A stretch of 64,000 nt of DNA, taken from Henckelia pumila (taxonomy: Eukaryota > Streptophyta > Magnoliopsida > Lamiales > Gesneriaceae). The position numbers were made by a program, and so were the translations under genes. Positions within the stretch are counted from its first letter, which is position 1. Every line of letters starts with the position of its first letter. A model generated the notes under the pieces. The model was given only the letters and a program-made list of their open reading frames with translations. It had not been told where the DNA came from and searched no databases. Of this stretch, positions 1 through 10,516 are shown in pieces. Location: assembly GCF_033568475.1 (NCBI RefSeq), contig NC_133120.1:85888151-85952150 (forward strand), in the 5' to 3' direction.

Positions 1-117
1 TCCCGGGGTTATCATCGTCAACTTCATCCACAACCACCGGCCACTTTCTCCGACCAGCCTTCATCGACCGACCTCTGCGCACCCACCACCATCTCCAACA
101 GCCACCCTAGCCCCGTC

Positions 118-440
118 GAGTCCAGATTTGGACAGCTTATACGCTAATCCATGGCTGGAACATCGACGGGAGTTCTTCATCGGAACATCACCTGCCAACG
201 CGCCCTCGCAAGTTCCCTTCCTTTCGAGTCCAGATTTGGGCATATCCATGATCAGTGGATGAGATCCCATGGCTGGCACTCGACTCCTTGGCATTACCAC
301 GCCTTTGCCGATTCGGGTCCTTCTGCAATCACATCCAAATTTGGGCACGTTCGCGTCGCCGGAACGCAACTCCATGGCTGGATTGTGCAGAACCCCGCGT
401 TCGTCGCCGTACCTTGCCACTTCATCGTCGAACGCCGCTG
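118..440. repeat. GC-rich degenerate tandem repeat (about 105-108 bp period)
   Basis: The motif TCCAGATTT or TCCAAATTT followed by GGGCA or GGACA recurs at 121, 229 and 334, and CCATGGCTGG recurs at 149, 267 and 372. This gives about three diverged units of 105-118 bp. The block is far richer in G and C than the rest of the window. Open frames exist on both strands (for example minus 61-612), but they overlap freely and show no recognisable domain, so I do not call a gene. The near multiple-of-three period could mean a decayed repeat-encoding exon; this is inference. Confidence 0.55.
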
Positions 441-859
441 CTGGTTCGGCCATGGATGGGGGAGCCGAGGACAACCCATGGAGTGGGAGGAAGGATAAAA
501 ACGCATATACACCCCATATACACTTACATACGACATACAGTATAGATACATAGACGGTCACGCGAGGGGAAGAGAATAAAACAACGTGAGAGAGAAGAAA
601 TAATTCTTCCATATATCAATTCTTAAATCGTGTGATAGTAATTGCTACCTGCCATATTGATTGCCTTTTCCCTTTGATTATTTTTAATGGACCGTGATGG
701 AACGAGTTCTGCAAATACAAATAAAAAAAAAAATTTGGGTTAGCACGTTGTGGTAAACATACTTTGGTGTTGAATTTATAATAGCCGTAGCTGATAGAGT
801 TATACTGGGTTTCTACAGCTAATATTCTGGCAGGACTTTAATAATACGATTGTTATTCT

Positions 860-1425
860 ACCAGGTCGATCCCCGTAATTTTCGCAGTGGCAAACAATAT
901 TCGTTCTCGACAACTAAATTTCTGGAAATATTCCGGTAAAAATTCTACTCTCGGACCTCTCCACACACGCGACGCCCGAGAGTGGGGGGCCTATGATAGG
1001 TTACACCTAAAAATTCAACTGGACCTGAGCCCAATCATGAAGGTCCACTCTAAATATTTTTTAGGCCCAAGCTTATTTAAATAGTATATATATTTAATTC
1101 AAGCAGACCCTGAATTCTACAAAGGCCCATAAGAGGCTCAAGCCCATGAAACTCTCCGAATATCTATAAATAGCTCAAGTCACCTCATTATTAAGATACA
1201 CACTTTCTTAAGCACTATATCGCTCTACTCTCGATTATTATTCCTTGAGTAATCGCTGACTTGAGCATCGGAGCGCCTTTGCCGGGAACCCTCACGGCTC
1301 CTCTGAATTTATTTTGTGACGTAGAAACAACCCACTGAAGATCTTCCAAGGGAACGTACAAGGACTTATTCATACTCCGAACTTTGCGGAAGCAACGTGT
1401 CGAGTACAAGTGATTTTTGGCTACA
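860..1425 (+). mobile_element. LTR-like remnant
   Basis: The stretch has the look of a plant LTR: a TATA box (TCTATAAATAG near 1161), about 40 bp later a pyrimidine-rich start region, and then a CTGACTTGAGCATCGGAG block of the type I recall from the R/U5 part of plant LTRs and TRIM-like elements. No second LTR, primer site or coding region was found nearby, so this is a solo or truncated copy with uncertain ends. From 621 to 860 and from 1426 to 1890 I see nothing recognisable. Confidence 0.35.
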
Positions 1426-1898
1426 TCATATATTTAATTAATCTCATTGTAATCTACGTACTTACATCATTAATTATTTAAAATTTAATATTTTAATTAA
1501 AATATTATTTTCAAAAAACATAATAATGCAAGGCGCGCATATGACGAGTAGCTAGAAATTAATAATGCATACAGATTAATTATAATATTTTACATATTGT
1601 ACACTTATAAATGAAAAATAAACAAACAAACTAATTATAAGCAATATTGAATTACTCGGCATTTATTCTGTTGACATGCTATAAGGATTGTCGCATCTTG
1701 TTGTAAAAGTAATTAATCCTATTGTGAAAATACTAGAGCCATGCATGCATGCATATATATGTTTATATGATTCACATGAATAGATGTTAGGTCTTTATTG
1801 TTGTGTAAATAATCTTTATCTAAAATATAATCTACAAATATATAGAAGGGTTCGTGACTTAAATTTTTTTAATTAAATGTTGGGGAAAGGGGAACGTT

Positions 1899-2070
1899 GG
1901 GGCTTTGTTTATGCTAGCACATGAACACTGCTCATGTGCTAGATCTAATGGTTCATATTTTTTTCATTTGAGATGATATCATTTAAAATAATATCATATC
2001 AAATGCTAAAAATAATGTACCGTTGAATTTCATTTGGACACTACCCCAATGGGGTAGCATAGACAAGACC
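1899..2070. mobile_element. MITE-like element with terminal inverted repeats
   Basis: The left end GGGGCTTTGTTTATGCTA is the imperfect inverse of the right end TAGCATAGACAAGACC. The element is flanked by GAACGTT on both sides (1892-1898 and 2071-2077), a 7-bp candidate target duplication compatible with hAT-like or Mutator-like transposition. It is about 172 bp and non-coding. Confidence 0.55.
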
Positions 2071-2170
2071 GAACGTTAGACCTGCATGATTTTGGTACTT
2101 AATTATAATACGCGCCCAATCAAAGAAAAAAAATAGATATAAAATGGATTGCCTGCACCTCCACTAAGGT

Positions 2171-2433
2171 TCTTAGGTGTTCACGGTTTGGATAACCACT
2201 CGAACCGAATTGAAACCAGAAATTCGGTTTGAACCATTTTTTATTTTCGGTTCGATTCCGTTTTTTTCCGCGGTTAACCGAATCGAACCGAAAAACCGAT
2301 TTTTTTATTTGAATTTCTTTATTAATCAACTACGTATTATTTGGAATGGATTAATGTTGCATTATACACGTGTATTTGCAATTTTGCATTATATTATATT
2401 ATTTTTTTATAAATTCATAAATTATATTATATT
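2171..2433. mobile_element. hAT-like non-autonomous repeat, copy 1
   Basis: The left part has the inverted CGGTTT/AACCGAA word clusters typical of a common plant hAT-type repeat (AGGTGTTCACGG near the left end, then clusters of GGTTCGATT and ACCGAATCGAACCG). The AT-rich tail beginning TTTGAATTT closely matches the repeat at 10880-11380, so this is one of two copies in the window. It lies directly against the outer end of the left inverted-duplication arm. Confidence 0.45.
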
Positions 2434-3033
2434 ACTTTTTACCAGGGTTTCAAATTCAGTGTCATTTAACTTTTCAAAAAAAAAAAAAGCTTAGTAATTA
2501 ATCATTATTAATTCGGACATATCTAAAAGTCGAATTACATGGTCTATTCGGCGAGGTCACTGGCTTGCACTCTTTTCAACAATTATTTGGAAAATATGGC
2601 ACGTGTGAATCGAAATAATTTTTCTTTTTGAGAATTGAATTTTCTCTTGGAATCTTTGAATAATCCACACCGTTTATATATTATGTCAAAAAAGCTTATT
2701 CTAAAGTAATTAATTCAGCAAGCATAAATAAAACTCAAATAGATTGGGAAAATAATACTTTTTTTGAAGGCGTAAAAATAATATTTTTGGTATACAAATT
2801 TTTTATTATGTTTTTCATATTAATAACTTTTAGTTTACAATTATTTCGGTCCAATTGTTAATATGACATCAAATCAATAATTTTTATGACATATAAATGA
2901 TTCTATCTAGATAGAGCAACATCATAGATCCCATTGAAGATTGATTGCATTTGTGTATACTGTATTAAAGGCTATTGGTATTATTAACTTTAAAAAAAAT
3001 GGTACCGTCGAAAAAAAACTTTCAAAAAAAAGG

Positions 3034-3054
3034 TTAATAATAATAATAATATAG

Positions 3055-3088
<34 letters not shown>

Positions 3089-3096
3089 TGATAATA
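3034..3096. repeat. (AAT)n microsatellite
   Basis: An AAT/ATA trinucleotide tract with a single interruption. It is much shorter at the mirror position near 31150-31165, so it expanded or contracted after the arms separated. Confidence 0.85.
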
Positions 3097-3179
3097 ACAT
3101 TGAAAATCCCGTACGAATTATAGCTTCTCGAGTAAAATTCTCTCACCTAAAAAAGAATTCTAAATCTATGTTTCAGCTC

Positions 3180-3245
3180 GATTAGAACAGTGGATCGAAC
3201 CCCCAAATCTCATATTTGCAAGGGATCGGAGGGATACCATCGACG
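3180..3245 (-). repeat. tRNA-like (SINE-type) remnant
   Basis: On the minus strand TGGTATCCCTCCGATCC is followed about 20 bases later by GGGGTTCGATCCAC, which resembles the spaced box A/box B order of a tRNA-derived SINE head. The mirror copy is at 31040-31105. No full tRNA fold or poly(A) tail was identified. Confidence 0.3.
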
Positions 3246-3781
3246 ATTATTTTTATAATAATTATGGTTTTGTTTGAACATGTACTTATAACATATTTTT
3301 TTAAAAAATATTTTTTTTTAAGTTTTTCAATAAGATGTTATAAAATTTGTTTTGAAAATAAATATGCAGTTTGAACAACTATTTTTTAAAAATATTTTTA
3401 CGATTAAAAAATCATATGTTTTGATTGTCATCACTAGCTACCTTCAATTATAAAAATATCAAAAAAAATATCTTATTTTTTCTTTAAAAAATATACTTGG
3501 AGAACATTTATAAAAAATATTTTTCAAAACAAATTATAAAAAACTTGTACAAACACATGTTTGAAGTTTTCTTCAATTATAAAATACTAAAAATATTTTT
3601 AAAATACATGCCAAATTATTATTATATATTGTTGTGTTGTCATGTTCGTCGTATCATCATCATAATTATAATCAAAATTACTATTATTAAATTAAATCCC
3701 CGATTGGTGAAACTTTAGTTAAATTTTCAATTATGTCATCATTTTATTTGTGAATTTTTTTTCCTTCCTAAAATAAATTTT

Positions 3782-4097
3782 GGGAAAAATTGCTTTTTTG
3801 GTCTTGTATATTTGACACTTTGCGATTTCAGTCCTTCATATTTTCAGATTTCAGTTTTCGTCCGCTATCTTTATTTTTTTTTTGCAATTTTAGTCTATTT
3901 TCTGACGTGGCGCTGACGTGAAACCAATTCAGTGCTGATGTGGAGCTGACGTGTACAATGCCACGTAAGCATTTTCGAGTAAAAAGGACCGAAATTGTCA
4001 AAAATCGGAACATGCAGGATTAAAATTGAAATATAAAAATATAAAAGACCATAATCGCAAAGTGACTAATATACATGATAAAATTTGCAGTTTTTCC
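3782..4097. mobile_element. 316-bp MITE with long terminal inverted repeats
   Basis: The left end (GGGAAAAATTGC, later CACTTTGCGATT) is mirrored by the right end (AATCGCAAAGTGAC, later GCAGTTTTTCC), giving imperfect inverted repeats of about 45 bp. TAAATTTT flanks both ends (3774-3781 and 4098-4105), an 8-bp target duplication suggesting hAT or Mutator-like mobilisation. The interior contains several TGACGTGG/CTGACGTG words. The mirror region of the right arm near 20310-20345 lacks the element, but also lacks about 150 bp of neighbouring DNA, so the right arm is not a clean empty site. Confidence 0.7.
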
Positions 4098-4270
4098 TAA
4101 ATTTTGTTTTAAATCTTTTAATTCTGTCATTCAATAAATATTTTATATATTTTAATCCTATTATTAAAGAGATAATATAACAAATAATATTTAGAAATGA
4201 TATTTTAAATAATTAAATATCTTTTAGATTTATATAATTTATATATATATAGAAATGATGTTTATTTTCA

Positions 4271-4394
<124 letters not shown>

Positions 4395-4538
4395 GTTGCT
4401 CAAGTGCTAGAACATAAAAAAGATGGAAATATATTTTAGATACTTACCCTTTCAAGAAATACCATAAATACCAAAAGTAAATTAAAATAAAACTAAATAA
4501 AGCCCAAATTGTGGTACATATAAAAGTGGGAAAGATAT

Positions 4539-5184
4539 TGATGATGTCGATTTTTTACCTCGGGTTCGGTCTGGTAGAATGGATCCTCCAACTTTTTTAT
4601 AAAACAGGTCGGGTCGAGCACCACCAAAATCTGCACATGCAACAGCTAGGTCAAGGGGCGCCTAAGGTGTTTTCGGCATGACCCCTCCGATGCCTAAGTC
4701 AGTGGCTTGAAGGCAGAGGGTATGATTAATGCGAAAACTGAGATATATGAGTGCGTGAATGTAAAAGTGAGAGTGAATGTGTGATAAAAGTGAGAGTGAA
4801 TGTGTGATGAATAATAAATATTAAGTAATAAATGAACACAACCATAACAACACCTGTATTTATAGGGAAAAATAGAGTAAGTTATCTAGTCGAATTATAA
4901 CATGTCATGTATTAGAACTCTTCATCCATTGGATCCTTCTTAAGTTTATCTCTATCTTGTGAATATTTGAAAAGATCCAAGCTTATCTCATATATATCAG
5001 AGTCCTACTTGAACTAAAAAAAAGATACATGCGGCCCATTAAAAACAACCCAGGTCGGCCCATAACGACCAGCCTTGATCAAAGTCCAACATAGCCCAAA
5101 ATGGGCTGGACCTTGACATGTTGGGCCATATCGGGTAGACCCATTATAAACTAGCTCGAGTTGAAATATTTTCTCGGGGTAACA
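4539..5184 (-). repeat. 3' LTR of the LARD-like element
   Basis: 646 bp, TG...CA bounded when read on the plus strand (TGATGATG to GGTAACA). It is about 95% alike to the partner LTR by eye, with a duplicated AAAGTGAGAGTGAATGTGTG block. Confidence 0.85.
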
Positions 5185-5499
5185 ATAGTACCTCTCTAAC
5201 TGGTCTAAAAGAAGAATGAGTTTAGACCAAGAATGTAGACCGACCCTGAACTACCTGTGCCTCCTTTGGACGGCCCAGATTTGAATCCGCGTGATGTGTT
5301 TTCAACGAACGATCTAGATGAAGGTCTGATTAGAACCGAGCTCGAATAAAGAGCAATAGACGACAACCTGATGAAACCGAGCTCAAATAAAGAGCTGTAG
5401 ATAACAATTGATGTTGCCGAGCGGATCAGATTTTAAGATAACCACGAGTTGCGTGGGATTACATGATGTCAAGCTTGGTCGGGCTTTGGAGAATTCCAC

Positions 5500-6075
5500 T
5501 GACGTGGATTTATGATACCACTGATGTGGACTTTTTGATGCCACTGATGTGGGCTTTTGATGCCACTGATGTGGGCCACTGAAGTGGACTTTAAGTGCCA
5601 GACCTGCCTGGGCTTTGTATACCACTGATGTGGGCCACTGACGCGGGCTTTGAGTGCCAGACCTGTCTGGGCTTTGTATACCACTGATGTGGGCCACTGA
5701 AGTGGGCTTTGAGTGCCAGACTTGCCTGGGCTTTGTATACCACTGATGTGGGGCACTGACGTGGGCTTTGAATGCCAGACCTGTCTGGGCTTTGTATACC
5801 ACTGATGTGGGCCACTGACGTGGACTTTGAGTGCCAGACCTGCCCGAGCTTTGTATACCACTGACGTGGACTTTGAGTGCCAGACCTGCCTGGGCTTTGT
5901 ATACCACTGATGTGGGCCACTGACGTGGGCTTTGAGTGCCAGACCTGCCTGGGCTTTGTATACCACTGATGTGAGCCACTGACGTGGGCTTTGAGTGTCA
6001 GACCTGCCTGGGCTTTGTATACCACTGATGTGGGCCACTGACGTGGGCTTTGAGTGTCAGACCTGCCTGGGCTTT
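5500..6075 (-). repeat. 59-bp tandem repeat array inside the LARD-like element
   Basis: CCACTGATGTGGGCCACTGA recurs every 59 bp (5622, 5681, 5740, 5799 and onward), with one shorter unit near 5860. Because 59 is not a multiple of three, all minus-strand frames are open and read the same peptide words in rotation (HQWYTKP, SGIQSPG, VYKAQ). The long open frames here (minus 5383-6038) are therefore a by-product of a stop-free repeat and are not called as a gene. Confidence 0.9.
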
Positions 6076-6089
6076 ATAAAGTGTTGAAC

Positions 6090-6252
6090 CGTAAATTGGG
6101 CCTTATTGCTAGATTGAATGCCCGATATTATGATATAATTGGGCCTTACTGTGAGATTGCATGCCCGATATAATATAATTGAGCTTTACTGCGAGATTGC
6201 ATGCCCGATATAATAAAATTGGGCCTTACTGCAAGATTGCATGTCCGATGAC
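6090..6252. repeat. 40-bp tandem repeat, four units
   Basis: TTGGGCCTTACTG and GATTGCATGCCCGATATAAT recur at a 40-43 bp spacing (start points about 6096, 6139, 6179, 6219), directly after the 59-bp array. Confidence 0.8.
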
Positions 6253-6639
6253 GTAAAATAACCCAAACAAAAATACAAGGGAAGAGAAGTCCAACAAATT
6301 TGATCACAAGAAAACAAACATGTAATTTTGATAGTAGAAGACGCCTCAGAATATTATTAATAATGATAATAAATAAAAATTTAATAATTTAATTCAAACA
6401 TAAAGATGATTGAAATACTTATCTCGTTCATGCGTTATCGATGACATGACTTTGGATGTATAGCAAGATAATATCTTATATACTTTGATCAAAGGACCGA
6501 CTTGATGTATCAACCGAAAATCAATCTCAACCATCCAGAATGTGCTTCAAGATGTTTTGAACTCATGATAAAAATTTCAAATAATTTCAACGGTTAGATT
6601 TTTCAGAATGACTTTTTCAAGAACACTGCTCAGAAACTA

Positions 6640-7215
6640 TGCAAGCAGATTATGTTGCAGCTTGGCGGTTTGAGCCACCTTTACCCAAGTTCCAAAATTC
6701 TGATCATGATCTTCACCGTTCATATTCTATAAAACATATTATTGAATATTTCTGCAAAATTTTAACTCGATCCGACGGTTCAATTAATTTAAATGATTTT
6801 TGCAAAGTTTTGATGCGCAAGCCATGCGAAAATATACAGAAACTGTGCGAGTGAGCAGCTGCTGTTAGGATATCAAAATCCCATTTTACAGGAATCCATT
6901 CACAATCTCCACCATTCCGATCCTAGAAAACATATTAATAAATATTTTTGCAAAATTTGAATCCGATCCGACGGTTCAATTAATTCTTATGATTTTTTCA
7001 AGTTTCTGATGTGTAAGCCATGCGAAAAACACATAGAAGCTGTGCGAGCGAGCAACGTCTGTTCGGCGGTCCAGATCTGATTCTACAGGACACCAATCAC
7101 AATCTCCACCATTCATATCCTAGAAAACATTTTAATAAATATTCATACAAAATTTGAACCCGATCCGACGGTTCAATTAATTAAAATGATTTTTGAAAGT
7201 TTGTGATGTGCAAGG
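6640..7215. repeat. About 197-bp tandem repeat, three units
   Basis: CGATCCGACGGTTCAATTAA occurs at 6768, 6964 and 7161 (spacing 196-197 bp). Each unit also carries a CACCATTC/CACCGTTC word upstream and a GCAAGCCATGCGAAAA-type word downstream (lost in the last unit). This core resembles modules in two other LTR families in the window (see findings). Confidence 0.8.
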
Positions 7216-7298
7216 CATGTGAGAATCCAAAATTTGTTTCTTCTCTTGTACTCATCATCTCAACCCTTTGTTTTCAAATTCCCACAGACGGCGCCAAT

Positions 7299-7920
7299 TG
7301 ATGATGTCGATTTTTTACCTCGGGTTTGGTCTGGTAGAATGGATCCTCCAACTTCTTTATAAAACAGGTCGGGTCGGGCACCACCAAAATCTGCACACGC
7401 AACAGCTAGGTCAAGGGGCGCCGAAGGTATTTTCGGCGTGACCCCTCCGATGCCTAAGTCAGTGGCTTGAAGACAGAGGGTATGATTAATGCGAAAACTG
7501 AGATATATGAGTACTTGAATGTAAAAGTGAGAGTGAATGTGTGATGAATAATGAATAGTAAGTAATGAATGAACACAACCATAACAACACCTGTATTTAT
7601 AGGAAAAAATAGAGTAAGTTACCTAGTCGAATTATAACATGTCATGTATTAGAACTCTTCATCCATTGGATCCTTCTTAAGTTTATCTCTATCTTGTGAA
7701 TATTTGAAAAGATCCAAACTTATCTCATATATATCAGAGTCCTACTTGAACTAAAAAAAATATACATGCGGCCCATTAGAAACAGCCCAGGTCGGCCCAT
7801 AATGACCAGCCTTGATCAAAGTCCAACATAGCCCAAATTGGGCTGGACCTTGATATGTTGGGCTATATCGGGTAAACCCATTATAAACTGGTTCGGATTG
7901 AAATATTTTCTCCGGTAACA
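7299..7920 (-). repeat. 5' LTR of the LARD-like element
   Basis: 622 bp. It is adjacent to the minus-strand primer-binding site at 7281-7296 and is followed by the right copy of the GATAT target duplication. Confidence 0.85.
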
Positions 7921-8634
7921 GATATTATTCGACGTGTCAACCAAAAAGTCTCCTTTTGATTTCAGGAGTGTGACATTAAATCAAGGCAGTGGCCCATATG
8001 TATTTATACGAACTCAATATATGTCGCACAATTTAGAAACGTGAGAATAATTTGAGATAGATTGAAGTGCTAAAAATCATTCAAACCTTATCAGACGACT
8101 AAATGGATATTTTTACCATTTGGGGTCGTTGGGCTCCAAATTTAACACACTGTTAGTAAAAGAAAGGTGAAAAAAAGGCTTCAAACTTTAATATCTCTCA
8201 TCCAATTTTAAAAGAAATAGGTTTAGTTTATCCTCTAGTTAGAGTAATTACTATATGTACAAATGAGATTACAAATTTGATTACAAAGTATAATTGAAAT
8301 TACAAAATTATTCTTACATTTTATTTATAAAAAATCTTTCAAAAATATATTTGAAATAATTTTGTAATTATAAACCCAATTTATATCCCAATTTGTAATT
8401 CAATTTGTATATGTAACATGATCCGTCCCAACATTTGTAATATAAGTTATTCATATTTTAATGAAAGTTAACATATATTGACGATCCATTAATGAATAAA
8501 ATTTCATCGCATCATAGAGGAAAATATTCAAGATATATCATAGTATGAAAACAAAGAAATGAAAACCAATTATATCCACACAATAAAGTCTATTTCGCGG
8601 ACTATAATATTAATAAAAATCAAAACCCCGTCAT

Positions 8635-8643
8635 TATAAATAG
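8635..8643 (+). promoter_or_regulatory. TATA box of the left-arm P450 gene
   Basis: TATAAATAG lies 70 bp before the first ATG, leaving room for a 5' leader of about 45 bp. The motif is conserved at the mirror position of the pseudogene (13707-13715). Confidence 0.65.
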
Positions 8644-8712
8644 CAAAGAACGTAGAAATAAAATACCTCCACATATCTAAATTGAAAAATAATCTCCTTC
8701 AGAAACTTCAAC

Positions 8713-10352
8713 ATGGTTAATACCATGTCTATTCTTCTCCTAGCGCTGGCTTTCTCTATCATTTTCCTATTCAATCTCTTCAAACCAAAAAATTCCAAGA
8801 AAACTGGTCGCCTTCCACCGGGTCCGAAAGGGCTCCCGATCATCGGGAACCTTAATGAATTCGATCCCATTCACCCCCACCTCTACCTCTATGGACTTGC
8901 CAAAAAGTATGGCCCTCTCATGTGGATGAAGTTCGGTTGTCGGCCCGCGATTGTGATTTCTTCTGCAAGAGTAGCCAAACTAGCCTTGAAGAACAATGAT
9001 TTAGCTTTGGCGGGCAGACCGGGACTTATTGGCTTCTATAAGTATTCTTACAATGGCAAGGATATTGCTTTCTCTGAGTATAATGAAACTTGGAGGGAAA
9101 TGAGGAAACTGAGCCTAATCCATCTGTTCAGTATGAAACAGGTGGTCTCGTTTAGTCCCATTCGAAGAGAAGAAGTTTCTCGCATGATCAAAGATATGAT
9201 CAAGAAATCTTATTCGTCTGAGCTTATCAACCTGAGCCAGGCTGCGTTCTTCTTGACTAATAGGATCATTTGCCAAGCTGGATTGGGGAAAAAGTACGAT
9301 GAAATGGATAACAGAAAGTTCGATGAGATCTTTAAAGAAACTCAAGAACTATGTGTAGTCTTCTTCTTTGGTGATTATTTCCCTTCATTGGGTTGGATCG
9401 ATAAATTAACCGGGTTGAAGTCTAGACTCGAGAAGAACTTTAGGGATTTGGATAATCTTTATCAAAAACTTATAGATGATCATCTCAACCCCAATCGGCC
9501 TGAATCAATGAATGGAGACATTCTTGATTTGATGCTCAAGTTGAAACAAGAACAAGCCTCTTCAGTTCCGATTGAATGGGACAATATCAAGGGAATTCTC
9601 ATGGTATATATGACTTCCTATTTAATTTCTTACTATCCGTTGATTTATTTTCTATAATTTCATCTCATATATAGTTTATGCTAGCTAGAAATAATTGTGT
9701 ATATCAAACTTTTTTTTTTTTTTGTTAATTATCATAGAACGTATTCGTCGCTGGAACGGAAACAAGCGCAGCTTTGATAGTTTGGGCTATGACGGCTCTC
9801 ATCAAACATCCCCAAACGATGAAGAAAGCACAAGAAGAGATCCGGAACATGGTAGGAAACAAAGGCAGCGTAGACCAAGATGATATCGAAAATCTTCCTT
9901 ATCTGAAAGCAATCCTCAAAGAAACACTGAGATTGTTTCCTCCAACTCCGCTCTCAGTTCCAAGAGAAACTATACAAAATTGCACTATAGATGGGTACGA
10001 CATCCCAGAAAAAACCATGGTTTACGTGAACGTTCACGCGATCGGTTTAGATCCCGAATACTGGGAAAACCCGACCGAATTTATGCCCGAACGATTTTTG
10101 AACAGTAGCATCGACTACAAGGGGCATGATTTCGGGTTGCTCCCGTTCGGAACGGGTAGAGGAGGATGCCCTGGAATGAATATAGCGATCGCGAGTGTGG
10201 AGCTTGGACTTGCCAATCTTCTCTATTCTTTCGAATGGGAGCTGCCCCGTGGAATGAAGAAAGAAGATATTGACATGGAAGTGGCGCCTGGAGTTACAAG
10301 TCACAAGAAGAATGAGCTTTGCCTTGTGGCCAAATGCTATGAACATATATAA
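8713..10352 (+). CDS. Cytochrome P450, CYP71 clan (CYP71/CYP83-like), two exons
   Basis: Exon 1 is 8713-9603, a 134-bp GT-AG intron follows (9604-9737), and exon 2 is 9738-10352. They join in phase 0 to give 501 residues, a normal length. Visible in order: N-terminal membrane anchor (residues about 5-22), proline hinge PPGPKGLPIIG (about 36-46), I-helix AGTETS at the start of exon 2, ExxR as KETLRL, PERF as MPERF, and heme loop FGTGRGGCPG with the cysteine thiolate ligand. The single intron after the I-helix approach is the usual CYP71-clan position. The family is ER-anchored and uses NADPH-P450 reductase for mono-oxygenation in specialised metabolism; overall resemblance is to CYP83-type enzymes, but the substrate is unknown. 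A second in-frame ATG follows at codon 5; I take the first. Odd point: the heme signature FxxGxRxCxG normally has arginine at its sixth position, and this copy has glycine (codon GGA where the mirror copy has AGA). Activity is therefore uncertain. Confidence 0.88.
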
Positions 10353-10516
10353 TTAGTAAGATGGACTTGATTATATTTTTATGTATTGCTGTAGTTTTCG
10401 TTATGATTATAATATAATATATGAAGTTTTGTAATATATAAAATACCATGAACCTCCGTACCAAATCAGCAGAATAAGTACTGAGTAGAGACAATAAAAT
10501 CGCAATAAATATGTAT

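Larger units (their letters stand above)
4539..7920 (-). mobile_element. Non-autonomous LTR retrotransposon (LARD-like)
   Basis: Two direct repeats (4539-5184, 646 bp; 7299-7920, 622 bp) start TGATGATGTCG and end GTAACA. GATAT flanks the whole unit at 4534-4538 and 7921-7925, a perfect 5-bp target duplication. A primer-binding site, TGGCGCCGTCTGTGGG on the minus strand (7281-7296), lies beside the 7299 LTR, so the element runs on the minus strand with that LTR as its 5' copy. A CTATAAATACAGG promoter motif sits in each LTR on the minus strand. The 2.1-kb interior has no protease, RT or integrase; it is mostly tandem repeats. The length difference between the LTRs comes largely from a 24-bp internal duplication near 4770. 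The primer site suggests Gypsy, Tat/Athila-like ancestry. Confidence 0.85.

Noticed and set aside
61..612. 183-codon minus-strand frame at the window start
   Set aside because: It lies over the GC-rich tandem repeat, competes with several plus-strand frames and has no recognisable domain.
5383..6038. Long minus-strand open frames in the LARD-like element as a repeat protein gene
   Set aside because: The 59-bp unit has no stop in the three minus-strand frames, so overlapping frames stay open together. No start context or domain supports a gene.
5500..6075. CRISPR array
   Set aside because: Units are contiguous with no unique spacers, the sequence is plant nuclear DNA, and the array lies inside an LTR element.
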